64,000 bases of DNA from an uncultured Oscillospiraceae bacterium (GCA_934590325.1 CAKTOW010000001.1:198688-262687); one strand, 5' to 3'; positions 8,116-17,131 are shown, counted from the stretch's first letter. The notes: a model not told the origin generated them from the letters alone. Translations and numbers: made by a program.

Positions 8116-8708
8116 ACAACGAACAGGACATCATCCGCCGCGCCCAAAAGGGCGACAGCGAGGCCTTCCGCACGCTGGTGGAGGGCTATCAGACCCAGGT
8201 ATACCGCCTGGCGGCGCGCATGTGCGGCGAAAGCACCGCAGACGACGTGACCCAGGAGGCCTTTGTGGCCGCGTGGCGGGCACTGCCCTCCTTCCGGGGG
8301 GACTGCCGCTTTTCCACCTGGCTGTACCGGCTGACCACCAACGCCGCCATCGACCTCCTGCGGCGGGAGAAGCGGCACCGGAACGCCGACGACATCACCG
8401 AACTGGAGCTGTCGGACGACGGCCTGTCGCCCCAGGAGCTGGCCGAGCGGGGCGAGACACAGGAGGCCGTCCGCCGCGCGCTGGGACAGCTGTCGGAGGA
8501 GCACCGGCAGGTACTGCTGCTGCGGTATATGCAGGAGCTGGACTACGGTGAGATCGCCGATGCGCTGGAGATCAGCGAGGGCACGGTGAAATCCCGCATC
8601 AGCCGCGCCAAGGGTCGATTGCGCGAATTGCTGGACGGCGGCGGGAACTTTTCCGCCGCGGGAGCCGTCTTACGGACAGATACTACCGAAAGGAGGGAGC
8701 GGCCGTGA
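8112..8708 (+). CDS. ECF-type RNA polymerase sigma factor
   Basis: 198 residues, sigma-70 regions 2 and 4 only. Region 2 contains [18 protein letters not shown] and [19 protein letters not shown]; region 4 contains [40 protein letters not shown]. The pattern matches the RpoE/SigW group. Its ATG overlaps the dusB stop (ATGA), and the next gene, a likely anti-sigma factor, overlaps its stop. Targets are not visible here. Confidence 0.9.
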   Translation: MNNEQDIIRRAQKGDSEAFRTLVEGYQTQVYRLAARMCGESTADDVTQEAFVAAWRALPSFRGDCRFSTWLYRLTTNAAIDLLRREKRHRNADDITELELSDDGLSPQELAERGETQEAVRRALGQLSEEHRQVLLLRYMQELDYGEIADALEISEGTVKSRISRAKGRLRELLDGGGNFSAAGAVLRTDTTERRERP

Positions 8709-9367
8709 CACAGCAGCCCTTTGACCCCATGGATAATCTTCTCCGGGAAGCGCTGGAGAGCGACGTCCAGCCGCCTGCCGGTCTGACGGACCGCATCATG
8801 GCGCAGGTAGAGCGCACACCGCAGGAGCGGCCTGTCTCCCGCAAAAAGGACCCCTACCGCAAGTGGCTGGTGTCCGCCGTGGCGTGTCTGGCACTGGCGG
8901 CGGTGGCGCTGCCCCTGGCGCTGAACAGCCATCAGAACGCCGCAGACACGACGGAATCCAACGACACCGCGGCGCAGGACTACATGGTATCCGCCGCTCC
9001 GGACGGCAGCGCGGCGCCCCAGGACCCCGTCACCACGGACACGGAGGGCAGCCAGCGGAACGAACATGCCAGCGCCAAGAAGGACGACGACGGCTTCACC
9101 ACCGTGCCCAACGGCATACAGGCCGACCTGAACGACCAGCCCTACGATCCCCTGGATGCCGCGCTGGACAAGGCCGCGGAGGCGCTGGAGCACCAGGGCT
9201 ATACCCTTGAGGTGCTGGCGCGCACCGACGCGGAGGTGCAGGTGACCGCCACCGACGGCAGCGGACACAGCCCCGACGACCCCGCCATACTCGAAAACGC
9301 CATGACCGCCGCGGGCTTCGTGCTCAGTGACGGCTGGTACACCATCCCACAGGAGGCAGCACAGTGA
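8705..9367 (+). CDS. Probable membrane-anchored anti-sigma factor
   Basis: 220 residues starting at a GTG that overlaps the sigma-factor stop (GTGA). A cytoplasmic N-terminal part (1-57) precedes one transmembrane segment (about 59-78). An acidic, low-complexity linker and an extracytoplasmic domain (about 130-220) follow. No zinc-binding HxxxCxxC anti-sigma motif is present. The anti-sigma role is inferred from topology and tight coupling to the sigma gene. Confidence 0.6.
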   Translation: MTQQPFDPMDNLLREALESDVQPPAGLTDRIMAQVERTPQERPVSRKKDPYRKWLVSAVACLALAAVALPLALNSHQNAADTTESNDTAAQDYMVSAAPDGSAAPQDPVTTDTEGSQRNEHASAKKDDDGFTTVPNGIQADLNDQPYDPLDAALDKAAEALEHQGYTLEVLARTDAEVQVTATDGSGHSPDDPAILENAMTAAGFVLSDGWYTIPQEAAQ

Positions 9368-9870
9368 AACTCCGTACCAAGCAACTGACCCTGGCCGCGC
9401 TGACGGCGGCCGCCTACGCCGTTCTCAGCTACTTCGGCTCCATATTCGGCATCACCTACGGGCCCATCCAGTGCCGGTTCTCCGAGGCGCTGTGCGTCCT
9501 GCCCTTTTTCCTGCCAGAAACGGCCTGGGGCCTGGGCGTAGGCTGCCTTATCGCCAACCTGCTGAGCCCCTACGGCGTGCTGGACATCGTGGTGGGCAGC
9601 GCCGCTACCCTGCTGGCCGCCCTGCTGACCGCCCGCTGCCGGAAAAAGTGGCTGGCGCCCCTGCCGCCGGTCGTCGCGAACACCGTGCTGGTGGGGCTGA
9701 TACTGGCCTATGAGCAGGCGGGCACCTCCGCCGCCTTCTGGCCCACCTACGCCTTCAACGCCCTGACCGTGGGGCTGGGCGAGGCCGTGGCCTGCTACGG
9801 GCTGGGCGGGCTGCTGCTGTGGCGGCTGGACAAGAGCAAGACGCTGCACAACTATCTGGAAAACCGCTGA
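9364..9870 (+). CDS. queT: QueT-family transporter (queuosine precursor ECF S component)
   Basis: 168 residues, five to six hydrophobic segments, starting at a GTG that overlaps the previous stop. The start TKQLTLAALTAAAYAVLS, the segment GPIQCRFSEALCVLPFF and the later ANLLSPYGVLDIVVGSAATL are typical of QueT proteins, which import queuine or preQ1 with an ECF energizing module. No preQ1 riboswitch is seen ahead of it, consistent with its position inside the dusB operon. It adds a second tRNA-modification function to that transcript. Confidence 0.8.
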   Translation: MKLRTKQLTLAALTAAAYAVLSYFGSIFGITYGPIQCRFSEALCVLPFFLPETAWGLGVGCLIANLLSPYGVLDIVVGSAATLLAALLTARCRKKWLAPLPPVVANTVLVGLILAYEQAGTSAAFWPTYAFNALTVGLGEAVACYGLGGLLLWRLDKSKTLHNYLENR

Positions 9871-9876
9871 CAAGAG

Positions 9877-9907
9877 GCGCTCTCCCCCCTGCGGAGGGCG
9901 CTTTTTT
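9877..9907 (+). terminator. Terminator of the dusB-queT operon
   Basis: Nine-base-pair stem 9877-9885 with 9893-9901 (one G-T) followed by six T residues, starting 7 bp after the queT stop. Confidence 0.8.
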
Positions 9908-9951
9908 GCGCCAAACGTCAGTTTATCGGCGCGAAATGCATATACGGGCAG

Positions 9952-9980
9952 TTGCGGTTTTCTGTCGACTGTGGTATCAT
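9952..9980 (+). promoter_or_regulatory. Promoter of the LTA-synthase-like gene
   Basis: TTGCGG (9952-9957), 17-bp spacer, TATCAT (9975-9980), about 50 bp upstream of the start codon. Confidence 0.55.
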
Positions 9981-10030
9981 ATTGATATTTCCCGCCCGCG
10001 GCGGGACGATCTTTCCATACGAGGCGGCTA

Positions 10031-12217
10031 ATGTCTATGTACGAGAGAAACAAACATCATACCGCGCCTTCCCGGCTGGACACCAGCAGTCTGCCAAGGG
10101 GCCCCCTGAACTGGGTATTCTTCCCGGCGGCGCTGCTGTATCACGAGCTGCTGCTCCGCGCCTTCGACAGCCAGAGCGATTTCTTTGACCCGGCGCTGGT
10201 GCTGGTGGTGCTGTTCGCCCTGGGAGCGGGGCTGTTCTGGAGCCTGCTGATCAACCTGCTGCGCAACCGGACGCTGGCCACCGTGGTCTCCATCGCCGTC
10301 ACCGTGCTGTGGACGGTGCTGGTCTGCGTGGAGTACTGCTGCCGCAGCTATTTCAAGTCCTACTTCTTCCTGCGCTTTATCACCGGCATGACCGACCACG
10401 TGGTCACCGGCTTCGGCGACACCATCATCCCGGACGTGGTGCTGCCCCGGCTGCCCTTTATTCTGCTGTCCATGGTGCCGCCGGCACTGTGCGTCCTGCT
10501 GCGCCGGCGGATCGTCACGGAGTACCGCATGGGCAAGTGGTCGCTGCTGTTCCTGCTGGTGATGGCGCTGCTGCTGGGCGGCACGGCCAGCTGTCTGGCC
10601 CACTGGGGCGTGTACAAGGACGCCTATACCTACGACTTCAACGCCGACACCGGCGTGACACACTTCGGTCTGAACGCCACCGTGCGGCTGGAGACCACCT
10701 ACGCCATCTTCGGCCAGCCCCTCCCGCCGCTGCCGGATGTGCCCCCGGAGGAGAGCGACGACACCCCGGCGGTCACCCCGGTGGTCTACGGTGACAACGC
10801 CATGGACATCGATTTCACCGCGCTGGCGGAGAACGCGACCTCCTCCACCGTGGCCAACATATCCCGGTACTTCGGCAGTCTGACCCCCTCCAAGAAGAAC
10901 CAGTACACCGGTATGTTCCAGGGAAAGAACCTGATACTGTTCACTGCGGAGGCCTTCTCCCCCTGGTTCATCAGCGAGGAGCTGACCCCCACCCTGTACC
11001 GCCTGACCCACGAGGGCTTCGTGTGTGAGAACTTCTACCAGCCCGCCTGGGGACAGTCCACCACCGGCGGCGAGTACGCGGTGATGACCGGACTGATACC
11101 CACATGGGTAAACGGCAACGTCAGCTTCTACGCCACCGCCAACAACAGCATGCCCTTCGCTCTGGGCAACCAGTTCCGGGCTCTGGGCTATACCACCGCC
11201 GCCTATCACGACAACATCTACAACTACTACCACCGCGACCGCACCCACCCCAATCTGGGCTACGACTATCAGGGCCAGGGCAACGGCCTGCAGCTGACCG
11301 AGGACGGCAGCTGGCCGTACTCCGACCTGGAGATGGTGCAGAACACCATCGGGCAGTACATCGACGACTATGTGCAGAACGGGACGCCGTTCCACACCTA
11401 CTACATGACCGTCAGCGGCCACGGCGGCTACGGCTGGGGCCACGCCATGGCCGCCAAGAACCGGGCAAAGGCACAGGCCGCCTACCCCAACGCCTCCACG
11501 CAGGTACAGGCATACGTGGCCGCCAATCTGGAGCTGGAGAACGCGCTGTCCTACCTGGTGGATGAACTGGAAAAGGCCGGTATCGCCGAGGACACCGTGA
11601 TCTGCCTGGCCGCCGACCACTATCCCTACCTGCTGGCAGAGACAGACACCGACTACTACAACGAGTTGCGGGGCGTCACTGACTCCGAGCGGGACACCTC
11701 CCGCTACCGCAACGCGCTGGTGCTGTGGTGCGGCGGCATGGAGGATGCCGTCACCGTGACCGAGCCCTGCAGCGCCGTGGACATCGTGCCCACCCTCAGC
11801 AACCTGTTCGGGCTGGAGTACGACTCGCGGCTGCTGTCCGGTCGGGACATCCTGGACGGCGACTATGACGCTGCGGATGCCTACGGCAGCATACCTCTGG
11901 TGATACTACCCACCGCCACCGGCAACAGCTGGGCCACCGCCGCCGGCGTGTACGAGGCCTCCACCCGCACGTTCACCGCCAACCCCGGCGTTACCGTGCC
12001 GAAGGGCTATGTCAGCGCCATACAGAACCGCATCTCCCTGCAGTACAACTACGCGCAGCTGCTGGTAGCCTACGACTACTACGCCATCGCCCTGCCCGAC
12101 GCGTCGCACGCGCCCAACGCGCCGCAGGTGGCGCCCCCGGTGCAGCAGGAGCCTGACCCAGGCACGGACGGCACGCTGGATGCGCCCCAGGAGCAGGCGG
12201 ACTACGTGGAGCCATAG
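10031..12217 (+). CDS. LTA synthase family membrane sulfatase
   Basis: 728 residues. Five N-terminal transmembrane helices occupy about residues 25-190, followed by an extracellular alkaline-phosphatase/sulfatase domain. That domain starts at GKNLILFTAEAFS (about 297, metal-binding Glu). The nucleophile region GQSTTGGEYA (Thr344/345) and LAADHYPYL (about 527, metal-binding Asp/His) follow. The layout is that of LtaS, which polymerises glycerol phosphate from phosphatidylglycerol. The C-terminal tail (about 690-728) is Pro/Gln-rich. It is monocistronic with its own promoter and terminator. Which polymer it makes in this organism is unknown. Confidence 0.88.
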   Translation: MSMYERNKHHTAPSRLDTSSLPRGPLNWVFFPAALLYHELLLRAFDSQSDFFDPALVLVVLFALGAGLFWSLLINLLRNRTLATVVSIAVTVLWTVLVCVEYCCRSYFKSYFFLRFITGMTDHVVTGFGDTIIPDVVLPRLPFILLSMVPPALCVLLRRRIVTEYRMGKWSLLFLLVMALLLGGTASCLAHWGVYKDAYTYDFNADTGVTHFGLNATVRLETTYAIFGQPLPPLPDVPPEESDDTPAVTPVVYGDNAMDIDFTALAENATSSTVANISRYFGSLTPSKKNQYTGMFQGKNLILFTAEAFSPWFISEELTPTLYRLTHEGFVCENFYQPAWGQSTTGGEYAVMTGLIPTWVNGNVSFYATANNSMPFALGNQFRALGYTTAAYHDNIYNYYHRDRTHPNLGYDYQGQGNGLQLTEDGSWPYSDLEMVQNTIGQYIDDYVQNGTPFHTYYMTVSGHGGYGWGHAMAAKNRAKAQAAYPNASTQVQAYVAANLELENALSYLVDELEKAGIAEDTVICLAADHYPYLLAETDTDYYNELRGVTDSERDTSRYRNALVLWCGGMEDAVTVTEPCSAVDIVPTLSNLFGLEYDSRLLSGRDILDGDYDAADAYGSIPLVILPTATGNSWATAAGVYEASTRTFTANPGVTVPKGYVSAIQNRISLQYNYAQLLVAYDYYAIALPDASHAPNAPQVAPPVQQEPDPGTDGTLDAPQEQADYVEP

Positions 12218-12228
12218 CAATAAGCAAG

Positions 12229-12261
12229 AAAAAAGAACCATCCTTCGGATGGTTCTTTTTT
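12229..12261. terminator. Bidirectional terminator after the LTA-synthase-like gene
   Basis: AAAAAAGAACCATCC is mirrored by GGATGGTTCTTTTTT around a TTC loop. It serves the sulfatase gene and the convergent small ORF. Confidence 0.85.
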
Positions 12262-12268
12262 ATGTGCC

Positions 12269-12439
12269 TCAGCGGGTCCCGCGGCCCGGCTCCGCCGGCA
12301 GCGCGGGCTCCGCCGCCTGCGGCGGCGCGTGGACGCCGGGCGCGGGCATGGGGACGTCCTCCCCTCCGCCCACGCCGAACAGCTCGTAGGCCATGCGGCG
12401 CAGGATGCCGCTGTACCGCTCGTCCGCCATGATCCGCAC
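12269..12439 (-). CDS. Small hypothetical protein (56 aa)
   Basis: A 56-codon reading frame from the GTG at 12439 (VRIMADERYSGILRRMAYELFG...) to the TGA at 12269-12271. A GGGGAG site lies about 6 bases before the GTG, and an extended -10 (TGCTATACT on the minus strand, about 12482-12490) lies upstream. The first half is amphipathic helix-like and the rest is Pro/Ala-rich. No family is recognised. The frame, RBS and adjacent terminator support expression; a non-coding explanation is possible. Confidence 0.45.
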   Translation of the reverse strand: MRIMADERYSGILRRMAYELFGVGGGEDVPMPAPGVHAPPQAAEPALPAEPGRGTR

Positions 12440-12732
12440 CGTGCGCTCCCCCCTTTTGCGGCAAAAGCCCCATCTGAGAGCAGTATAGCACGGCGGCCTG
12501 CCGAAGCAGGGCGAACGCTGTCGGCCGCCCCGGAATATCCGCAAAAAAGGGGCACAGACAAAGCGGGGACGAGACGGTCACCGCTTTGTCTGCGCCCCTG
12601 CATGGGTGAGACCATTCCTACCATACCACCATCCGGGCCGCAATGCAAGGAGAACTTTCGCTTTTGCAACAATTTCTCCCTAATACTCCATAGTATGCCG
12701 CAAAAGGCGGGAAATATCTGCGTTTTGCACCG
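12440..12732. other. Intergenic region with a minus-strand promoter-hairpin unit
   Basis: No convincing ORF. It contains a 17-pair stem (12549-12566 with 12581-12598, one mismatch) whose minus-strand side is followed by six T residues (12548-12543), so it is a terminator in that direction. About 25 bp further along is a minus-strand TTGCAT-17-TATGGT promoter-like pair (12648-12620). Together they could make a short RNA of roughly 70 nt antiparallel to pyrG. Confidence 0.4.
12543..12598 (-). terminator. Strong minus-strand hairpin terminator upstream of pyrG
   Basis: Stem of 17 pairs with one A-C mismatch, 14-nt loop, then TTTTTT on the minus strand. No annotated gene ends here, so it may terminate a small RNA. 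Confidence 0.6.
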
Positions 12733-12761
12733 TTGACAGCAGCGGTACAGAGGTGTAGTAT
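12733..12761 (+). promoter_or_regulatory. pyrG promoter
   Basis: TTGACA (12733-12738), 17-bp spacer, TAGTAT (12756-12761). The predicted transcript leader before the ATG is only about 25 nt. Confidence 0.8.
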
Positions 12762-12794
12762 CGGAGCATATTTTTTAGAGTGGGAGATGGCGGG

Positions 12795-14390
12795 ATGAAA
12801 TACATTTTTGTGACAGGCGGCGTGGTATCCGGACTGGGCAAGGGTATATGCGCCGCGTCCCTGGGGAGGCTGCTGAAGCAGTGCGGCCTGCGAGTGCGGA
12901 ACCAGAAGTTTGACCCGTATCTGAACGTGGATCCGGGCACCATGAGCCCCTACCAGCACGGCGAGGTGTTCGTCACCGACGACGGCGCGGAGACCGACCT
13001 GGATCTGGGGCATTACGAACGGTTCGTGGATGTGGCGCTGACCGGCGACAGCTCCGTGTCCTCGGGCAAGATATTTTGGTCGGTGCTGAACCGGGAGCGG
13101 CAGGGCGGCTACCTGGGCGGCACGGTGCAGATCATCCCCCACGTCACCGACGAGATCAAGCGGCGGCTGTACGCCATGGATGACGGACAGACGGATGTGG
13201 TCATCGCGGAGATCGGCGGCACGGTGGGCGACATCGAGAGCCAGCCCTATCTGGAAGCTATCCGCCAGGTGGCGGCAGAACAGGGACGGGAGAACGTGCT
13301 GTACATCCACGTGCCGCTGGTGGTGTCCATCCCCGGCAGCGGCGAGCTGAAAAGCAAGCCCACTCAGCACTCGGTGAAGGAGCTGCTCAGCGTGGGCATC
13401 CAGCCGGACATCCTGGTATGCCGCACGGACAGCCCCCTGCCCGACGATATGCGCAAGAAGATCGCGCTGTTCTGCAACGTCAGCGAGGACTGCGTCATCC
13501 CCAACCTGACGGCCTCCACCCTGTACGAGGTGCCCCTGCTGCTGGAAAAGGAGGGGCTGTGCCGTGTGGTGTGCCGCAAGCTGGGTCTGGACGCCGGCGA
13601 GCCGGACATGGCACACTGGCGTGAGCTGGTGGCACAGATACACGCGGCGGAGCGCCACCATGTGACCATAGCGCTGGTGGGCAAGTACACGGAGCTGCAT
13701 GACGCCTATCTCAGCGTGGCGGAGTCCCTGTTCCACGCGGGCACCGCCTGCGGCGCGCAGGTGGACATCCGGTGGGTGGACTCCCAGCACCTGACGGCGG
13801 AGAACCTGGAGGCGGCCCTGGACGGGTGCAGCGGCATACTGGTGCCCGGCGGCTTCGGCGACCGGGGCATCGAGGGCATGATACTGGCGGCGCAGTACGC
13901 CCGGGAGCGGCGCATCCCCTACCTGGGTATATGCCTGGGCATGCAGATCGCGGTCATCGAGTTCGCCCGGCACGTGGCCGGGTGGGCGGACGCCCACAGC
14001 GCGGAGTTCGACTCCGCCACGGCGCACCCGGTCATCGACCTGATGCCCGACCAGGTGGGCGTCACCGCCAAGGGCGGCACCATGCGGCTGGGCAAGTACC
14101 CCTGCGCGCTGACGGCGGGCACGAAGGCCCAGGCCGCCTACGGCCAGAGCGAGATATGGGAGCGGCACCGGCACCGGTACGAGTGCAGCAACGTGTTCCG
14201 CCCAGCGCTGGAGGAGGCGGGGCTGCACATCGCCGGCACGTCCCCGGACGGCCGCCTGGTGGAGATGGTGGAGCTGCCGGAGCACCCCTGGTTCGTGGGC
14301 TGCCAGTTCCACCCGGAGTTCAAGAGCCGCCCCGACCGGCCCCACCCCCTGTTCAGGGGCTTTGTTGCGGCGGCGCTGGAAAACGAATAA
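12795..14390 (+). CDS. pyrG: CTP synthase
   Basis: 531 residues; converts UTP to CTP using ATP and glutamine, the last step of pyrimidine nucleotide synthesis. The N-terminal synthetase domain has the P-loop [10 protein letters not shown] (9-17), GGTVGDIES and [12 protein letters not shown]. The C-terminal class I amidotransferase has [10 protein letters not shown], nucleophile Cys380 in GICLGMQ, and a late HPEF. The start at 12795 gives the canonical [10 protein letters not shown]. The synthetase/glutaminase boundary is near residue 275. It is monocistronic with a consensus promoter and a strong terminator. Confidence 0.97.
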   Translation: MKYIFVTGGVVSGLGKGICAASLGRLLKQCGLRVRNQKFDPYLNVDPGTMSPYQHGEVFVTDDGAETDLDLGHYERFVDVALTGDSSVSSGKIFWSVLNRERQGGYLGGTVQIIPHVTDEIKRRLYAMDDGQTDVVIAEIGGTVGDIESQPYLEAIRQVAAEQGRENVLYIHVPLVVSIPGSGELKSKPTQHSVKELLSVGIQPDILVCRTDSPLPDDMRKKIALFCNVSEDCVIPNLTASTLYEVPLLLEKEGLCRVVCRKLGLDAGEPDMAHWRELVAQIHAAERHHVTIALVGKYTELHDAYLSVAESLFHAGTACGAQVDIRWVDSQHLTAENLEAALDGCSGILVPGGFGDRGIEGMILAAQYARERRIPYLGICLGMQIAVIEFARHVAGWADAHSAEFDSATAHPVIDLMPDQVGVTAKGGTMRLGKYPCALTAGTKAQAAYGQSEIWERHRHRYECSNVFRPALEEAGLHIAGTSPDGRLVEMVELPEHPWFVGCQFHPEFKSRPDRPHPLFRGFVAAALENE

Positions 14391-14394
14391 GAAC

Positions 14395-14425
14395 GAAAAA
14401 GCACCCCTCACGGGGTGCTTTTTTC
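14395..14425. terminator. pyrG terminator
   Basis: GAAAAAGCACCCC with GGGGTGCTTTTTTC around TCAC; strong in both directions, shared with the convergent lipoprotein operon. Confidence 0.85.
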
Positions 14426-14426
14426 G

Positions 14427-14846
14427 TCAGGGCTGCATGGCCGCGGCGGTGGCCGGGTCCAGATAGTATTTTCCGTCGCCGCCCCGGTAGTAGATGTTCT
14501 GGATAAACCCGTGGAGGTCGTACTCCACCTTGGTGTTGGGCTCGGCCAGCATGGTGTACATCTCCTCCGGCATGATGTCCTCACGGCTGTTGATCTCCTC
14601 CTCGGTCAGGTCGCCGCCGCTCTCAATGGTGCGGTTCAGGTCTGCGTCGTAGTAGACCACGGAATAGTCCTGCATCCAGGTGGGGAGATAGACCACCTTG
14701 GTGCCGGTCTGGCCGTTGTCGGTGCTCTGGGAGACATCCTCCACCGGCGGGACGTCGGTCTCGTCCGCGGGCAGGGTCTGCACGCCGCAGGCGGACAGCG
14801 CCAGCAGCAGCGCCAGCAAAATGGCAGTAATGGATAGCTTTTTCAT
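14427..14846 (-). CDS. Small secreted lipoprotein
   Basis: 139 residues with a lipoprotein signal peptide: MKKLSITAILLALLLALSACG, lipobox LSAC with Cys20. The mature part is acidic and has no recognised domain; it ends in a Tyr-rich segment (YYRGGDGKYYLDP). It is the last gene of the minus-strand ECF-sigma operon, 5 bp after the DUF4367-like gene, and is probably an envelope protein linked to the sensing module. Confidence 0.65.
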   Translation of the reverse strand: MKKLSITAILLALLLALSACGVQTLPADETDVPPVEDVSQSTDNGQTGTKVVYLPTWMQDYSVVYYDADLNRTIESGGDLTEEEINSREDIMPEEMYTMLAEPNTKVEYDLHGFIQNIYYRGGDGKYYLDPATAAAMQP

Positions 14847-14851
14847 ATTCG

Positions 14852-15697
14852 TCAGCTCCTTTCGCTCGTATACACGCTCTCCGCCGTGGAGAGCAGTTCG
14901 TCCTGCGGCATGCCGCCCATGAGCAGGAACAGGCAGTTGGCCCGCTCATCCACCCACAGCAGCGCCGCACCGCCCTCCGGTACGGACACGTGGTGGAAAT
15001 GCACGGGGTCCTCCCCGCGATAGAACCACAGGCCGAAGCCGTGCAGCGTATTCCGGGCAGCGGTCTCCGCCGGGGCGATGCGGTACAGCTGGGCAGACAG
15101 GCCGTGCACCGCCACGTCCTCCATCTCGTAGCCCTGCGGGGTGCCGGGGCCGCCCATGGGGCGTTGGCCGGTCTCCGTATAGTACAGGCCGCCGGTGTCA
15201 TTGCCCCGCAGCTCCACGCTGATGGGCGTGCCGCCCGACAGGGGCAGGCTCTGGAACAGCAGATCCCCGTTGGGGGACGTCCAGTGCATGACGCGGATGC
15301 CGTCCCCGGTGCCGGTGTAGTCGCCGTTCAGAACGTAGCCCGTCGGGGCGGTGGGGGCATAGTCCTCCGGGGCAGGCTGGCTGTCCACCGGGGAAATGTG
15401 GTAAACGGTGGCCAGTTCGGTCATCCGCAGGAACCAGCGGCCGACCGCCGCCCGCGCCACCGGACTGGCCGCCAGCACCACGCCCAGCGCCAGCACTGCC
15501 GTCAGCATGGCCGCCGCCACGCGCTGCCATACGATGCGCGACGTCCGGCGCCGCCGCATACGGTGCAGCAGGGGCGCCATACGCTCCGCGAGGGCCGCGG
15601 AGGGCGGCTCCCCCTCCTCCGGCAGGGCCGCGGCCAGGGACGCGGCCATCTGCCGCGCCGCTACGCGCAGCAGGTCGTCGCTGAGAGAGATATTCAT
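14852..15697 (-). CDS. DUF4367-like membrane protein, probable anti-sigma factor
   Basis: 281 residues from MNISLSDDLLRVAARQMAAS. The N-terminal cytoplasmic region (1-58) is followed by one transmembrane segment (about 62-82) and a large extracytoplasmic domain. Its late part (HGLSAQLYRI ... GLWFYRGEDPVHFHHVS) resembles the DUF4367/outer-membrane-lipoprotein-sorting-like domain seen with ECF sigma factors in Clostridia. Its ATG overlaps the sigma stop (ATGA). The open frame extends further upstream, but that part overlaps the sigma gene and is rejected. Anti-sigma or sensor function is inferred from the pairing. Confidence 0.7.
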   Translation of the reverse strand: MNISLSDDLLRVAARQMAASLAAALPEEGEPPSAALAERMAPLLHRMRRRRTSRIVWQRVAAAMLTAVLALGVVLAASPVARAAVGRWFLRMTELATVYHISPVDSQPAPEDYAPTAPTGYVLNGDYTGTGDGIRVMHWTSPNGDLLFQSLPLSGGTPISVELRGNDTGGLYYTETGQRPMGGPGTPQGYEMEDVAVHGLSAQLYRIAPAETAARNTLHGFGLWFYRGEDPVHFHHVSVPEGGAALLWVDERANCLFLLMGGMPQDELLSTAESVYTSERS

Positions 15698-16215
15698 ACG
15701 GTCACATCCTCCTTTTCCAGTTCTGCGCGCAGGGCGGCCTTGGCACGCTGCAGCAGCTTCTGCCCGGCGGCGGGGGAGATGTCCATCAGCGCTGCTGTCT
15801 CGCGGGCGGAATATCCGCAGCCGTACCGCAGCAGCAGCGCCTCGCGGTACCGGGGCGTCAGGCGGCCCATGGCGTCGGCCACCGGGCTGCCGCAGGGCGG
15901 CGGCGTGACCACGGCCGTGTTCTCGTCGAAGGCCGCGCCGGTGCGCCGGGCCTGCTGCCGCAGGAGGTCGATGCACTTGCGCTCCGTGACCACCGTCAGG
16001 TACGCCTCCAGCTGCGGCCGGGGCAGGCGGCTCAGCCGCGTGAAGTGCTCCGCCAGCGCCAGGAATGCCTGCTGCACCGCGTCCTCCGCGTCCTGACGCT
16101 CCGGCAGGCAGCGGCGCGCCAGCGCCAGCATACGGCCGCAGCAGGCGGTGTAGACATCCTCAAAGAGATGCCGCTCCGCCGCACCCTCGATGGCTTGTGT
16201 ATAGACCAGCAACAC
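15694..16215 (-). CDS. ECF-type sigma factor
   Basis: 173 residues. Region 2 is visible as QDAEDAVQQAFLALAEHF and YLTVVTERKCIDLLRQQ; region 4 as ALLLRYGCGYSARETAALMDISPAAGQKLLQRAKAALR. The Cys-containing helix before the recognition helix (YGCGYSARE) is less usual. It heads a three-gene minus-strand operon with a membrane anti-sigma candidate and a lipoprotein, and is divergent from padR. It parallels the sigma/anti-sigma pair at 8.1-9.4 kb without close sequence similarity. Confidence 0.88.
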   Translation of the reverse strand: MLLVYTQAIEGAAERHLFEDVYTACCGRMLALARRCLPERQDAEDAVQQAFLALAEHFTRLSRLPRPQLEAYLTVVTERKCIDLLRQQARRTGAAFDENTAVVTPPPCGSPVADAMGRLTPRYREALLLRYGCGYSARETAALMDISPAAGQKLLQRAKAALRAELEKEDVTV

Positions 16216-16344
16216 GCCGCCCTCCCTTCTTTTTCCCTATCATACCACAGGCTTCCGCCCTGCGCTATCACTATATAAACGGCGCAGGGGCGCAAAACTA
16301 GACAGCGGCGGAGAAAATTTTTTTGGAAATTTGCAATATGGGGG

Positions 16345-16379
16345 TTGATATTTCATACTACTGAATATAATTCAGTAGT
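16345..16379 (+). promoter_or_regulatory. padR promoter with palindromic operator
   Basis: TTGATA (16345-16350) and TATAAT (16366-16371) with a short 15-bp spacer. A 23-bp palindrome, ten-base arms ACTACTGAAT / ATTCAGTAGT at 16357-16366 and 16370-16379, surrounds the -10. This is a typical PadR autoregulatory site by position and size. Confidence 0.7.
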
Positions 16380-16408
16380 GTAAGGCAGATACAAAAGGGA
16401 GGTGCGAT

Positions 16409-16738
16409 ATGAACCCACAATATAAAAAAGGCGTGCTGGAGCTGTGCGTGCTGTCTCTGCTGCGGAAGCAGGACCGGTACGGCTATGAAATATCCGACTA
16501 TCTCTCCCGGCACATCGACATCGCGGACGGCACGGTATATCCCCTGCTGCGGAAGATGAAGGCGGACGGCCTTGTGACCACCTATCTGCAGGAGGAAAGC
16601 GGCGGCCCGCCCCGTAAATACTACAAACTGACACAGCTGGGCGAGGACGTATACACCATGGACCGGGCGGAGTACCTGCGGTTTGCGGACACCGTCCGTG
16701 CGCTCTTAAAGGAGGATGACGACAATGAAGAAAACTGA
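16409..16738 (+). CDS. PadR family transcriptional regulator
   Basis: 109 residues, the short PadR class. The winged helix reads KKGVLELCVLSLLRKQDRYGYEI ... GTVYPLLRKMKADGLV, with the family wing ESGGPPRKYYKLTQLG. AGGGAGG lies upstream of the ATG. It normally represses its own operon; the downstream partner here is a truncated HAAS-domain gene whose start overlaps the padR end. The operator candidate lies over its own -10 box. Confidence 0.92.
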   Translation: MNPQYKKGVLELCVLSLLRKQDRYGYEISDYLSRHIDIADGTVYPLLRKMKADGLVTTYLQEESGGPPRKYYKLTQLGEDVYTMDRAEYLRFADTVRALLKEDDDNEEN

Positions 16739-16991
16739 GTTCCTGACGCGGCTCAACGATGAGCTGAACAGGCGGAACGCGGCCGACGCCGCGGATATCG
16801 TGGAGGAATACGCGCAGCACTTCGACCTGAAGCTGGCAGACGGCTACTTCGAGGAGGAGATCGCCGCCCGGCTGGGCGACCCGGCGATGCTGGCGGGCTT
16901 CGCTGTCGTGCTGGCCTATGTGGTGTGCGCCCTGTCCACCGGCAGCTTACAGTTCTGGCACGTGTGGGGCTGCTTCAGGTACCGCGGGTAA
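16725..16991 (+). pseudogene. HAAS/DUF1700-domain membrane protein with internal deletion
   Basis: The first ~60 residues (MKKTEFLTRLNDELNRRN ... FEEEIAARLGDPA) are the HAAS domain that accompanies PadR regulators. The protein then jumps directly to a final hydrophobic segment (VVLAYVVCALSTGSLQFWHVWG) and stops at 88 residues. Normal DUF1700 proteins have several transmembrane segments between these parts, so an in-frame deletion is inferred. The gene overlaps padR by 14 bp. A short product with one membrane span could still be made. Confidence 0.65.
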
Positions 16992-17091
16992 CAAAACGGT
17001 CCGGCAAAAGCCTGTAGGCCATACTGTTAGCCATAGAAACAAATCTGCACCAAATCAAGCACAGTCAGCGCAACACGCGCATAAACAAAGA

Positions 17092-17131
17092 AAACCCCGG
17101 AAGCCTTGCGATCACAAGGTTTCCGGGGTTT
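17092..17131. terminator. Terminator of the tRNA-Ser pair
   Basis: A 17-pair stem (17092-17108 with 17115-17131, one G-T) directly after the CCA end of tRNA-Ser on the minus strand, followed by a T-rich tract (TTTTCTTTGTTT on that strand). Confidence 0.8.

Noticed and set aside
9871..10030. preQ1 riboswitch near queT
   Set aside because: queT is internal to an operon; no short preQ1-type pseudoknot motif could be recognised upstream or downstream.
10028..11620. 530-codon minus-strand frame opposite the LTA-synthase-like gene
   Set aside because: Antisense shadow of a clear sulfatase; no ribosome binding site, unnatural composition.
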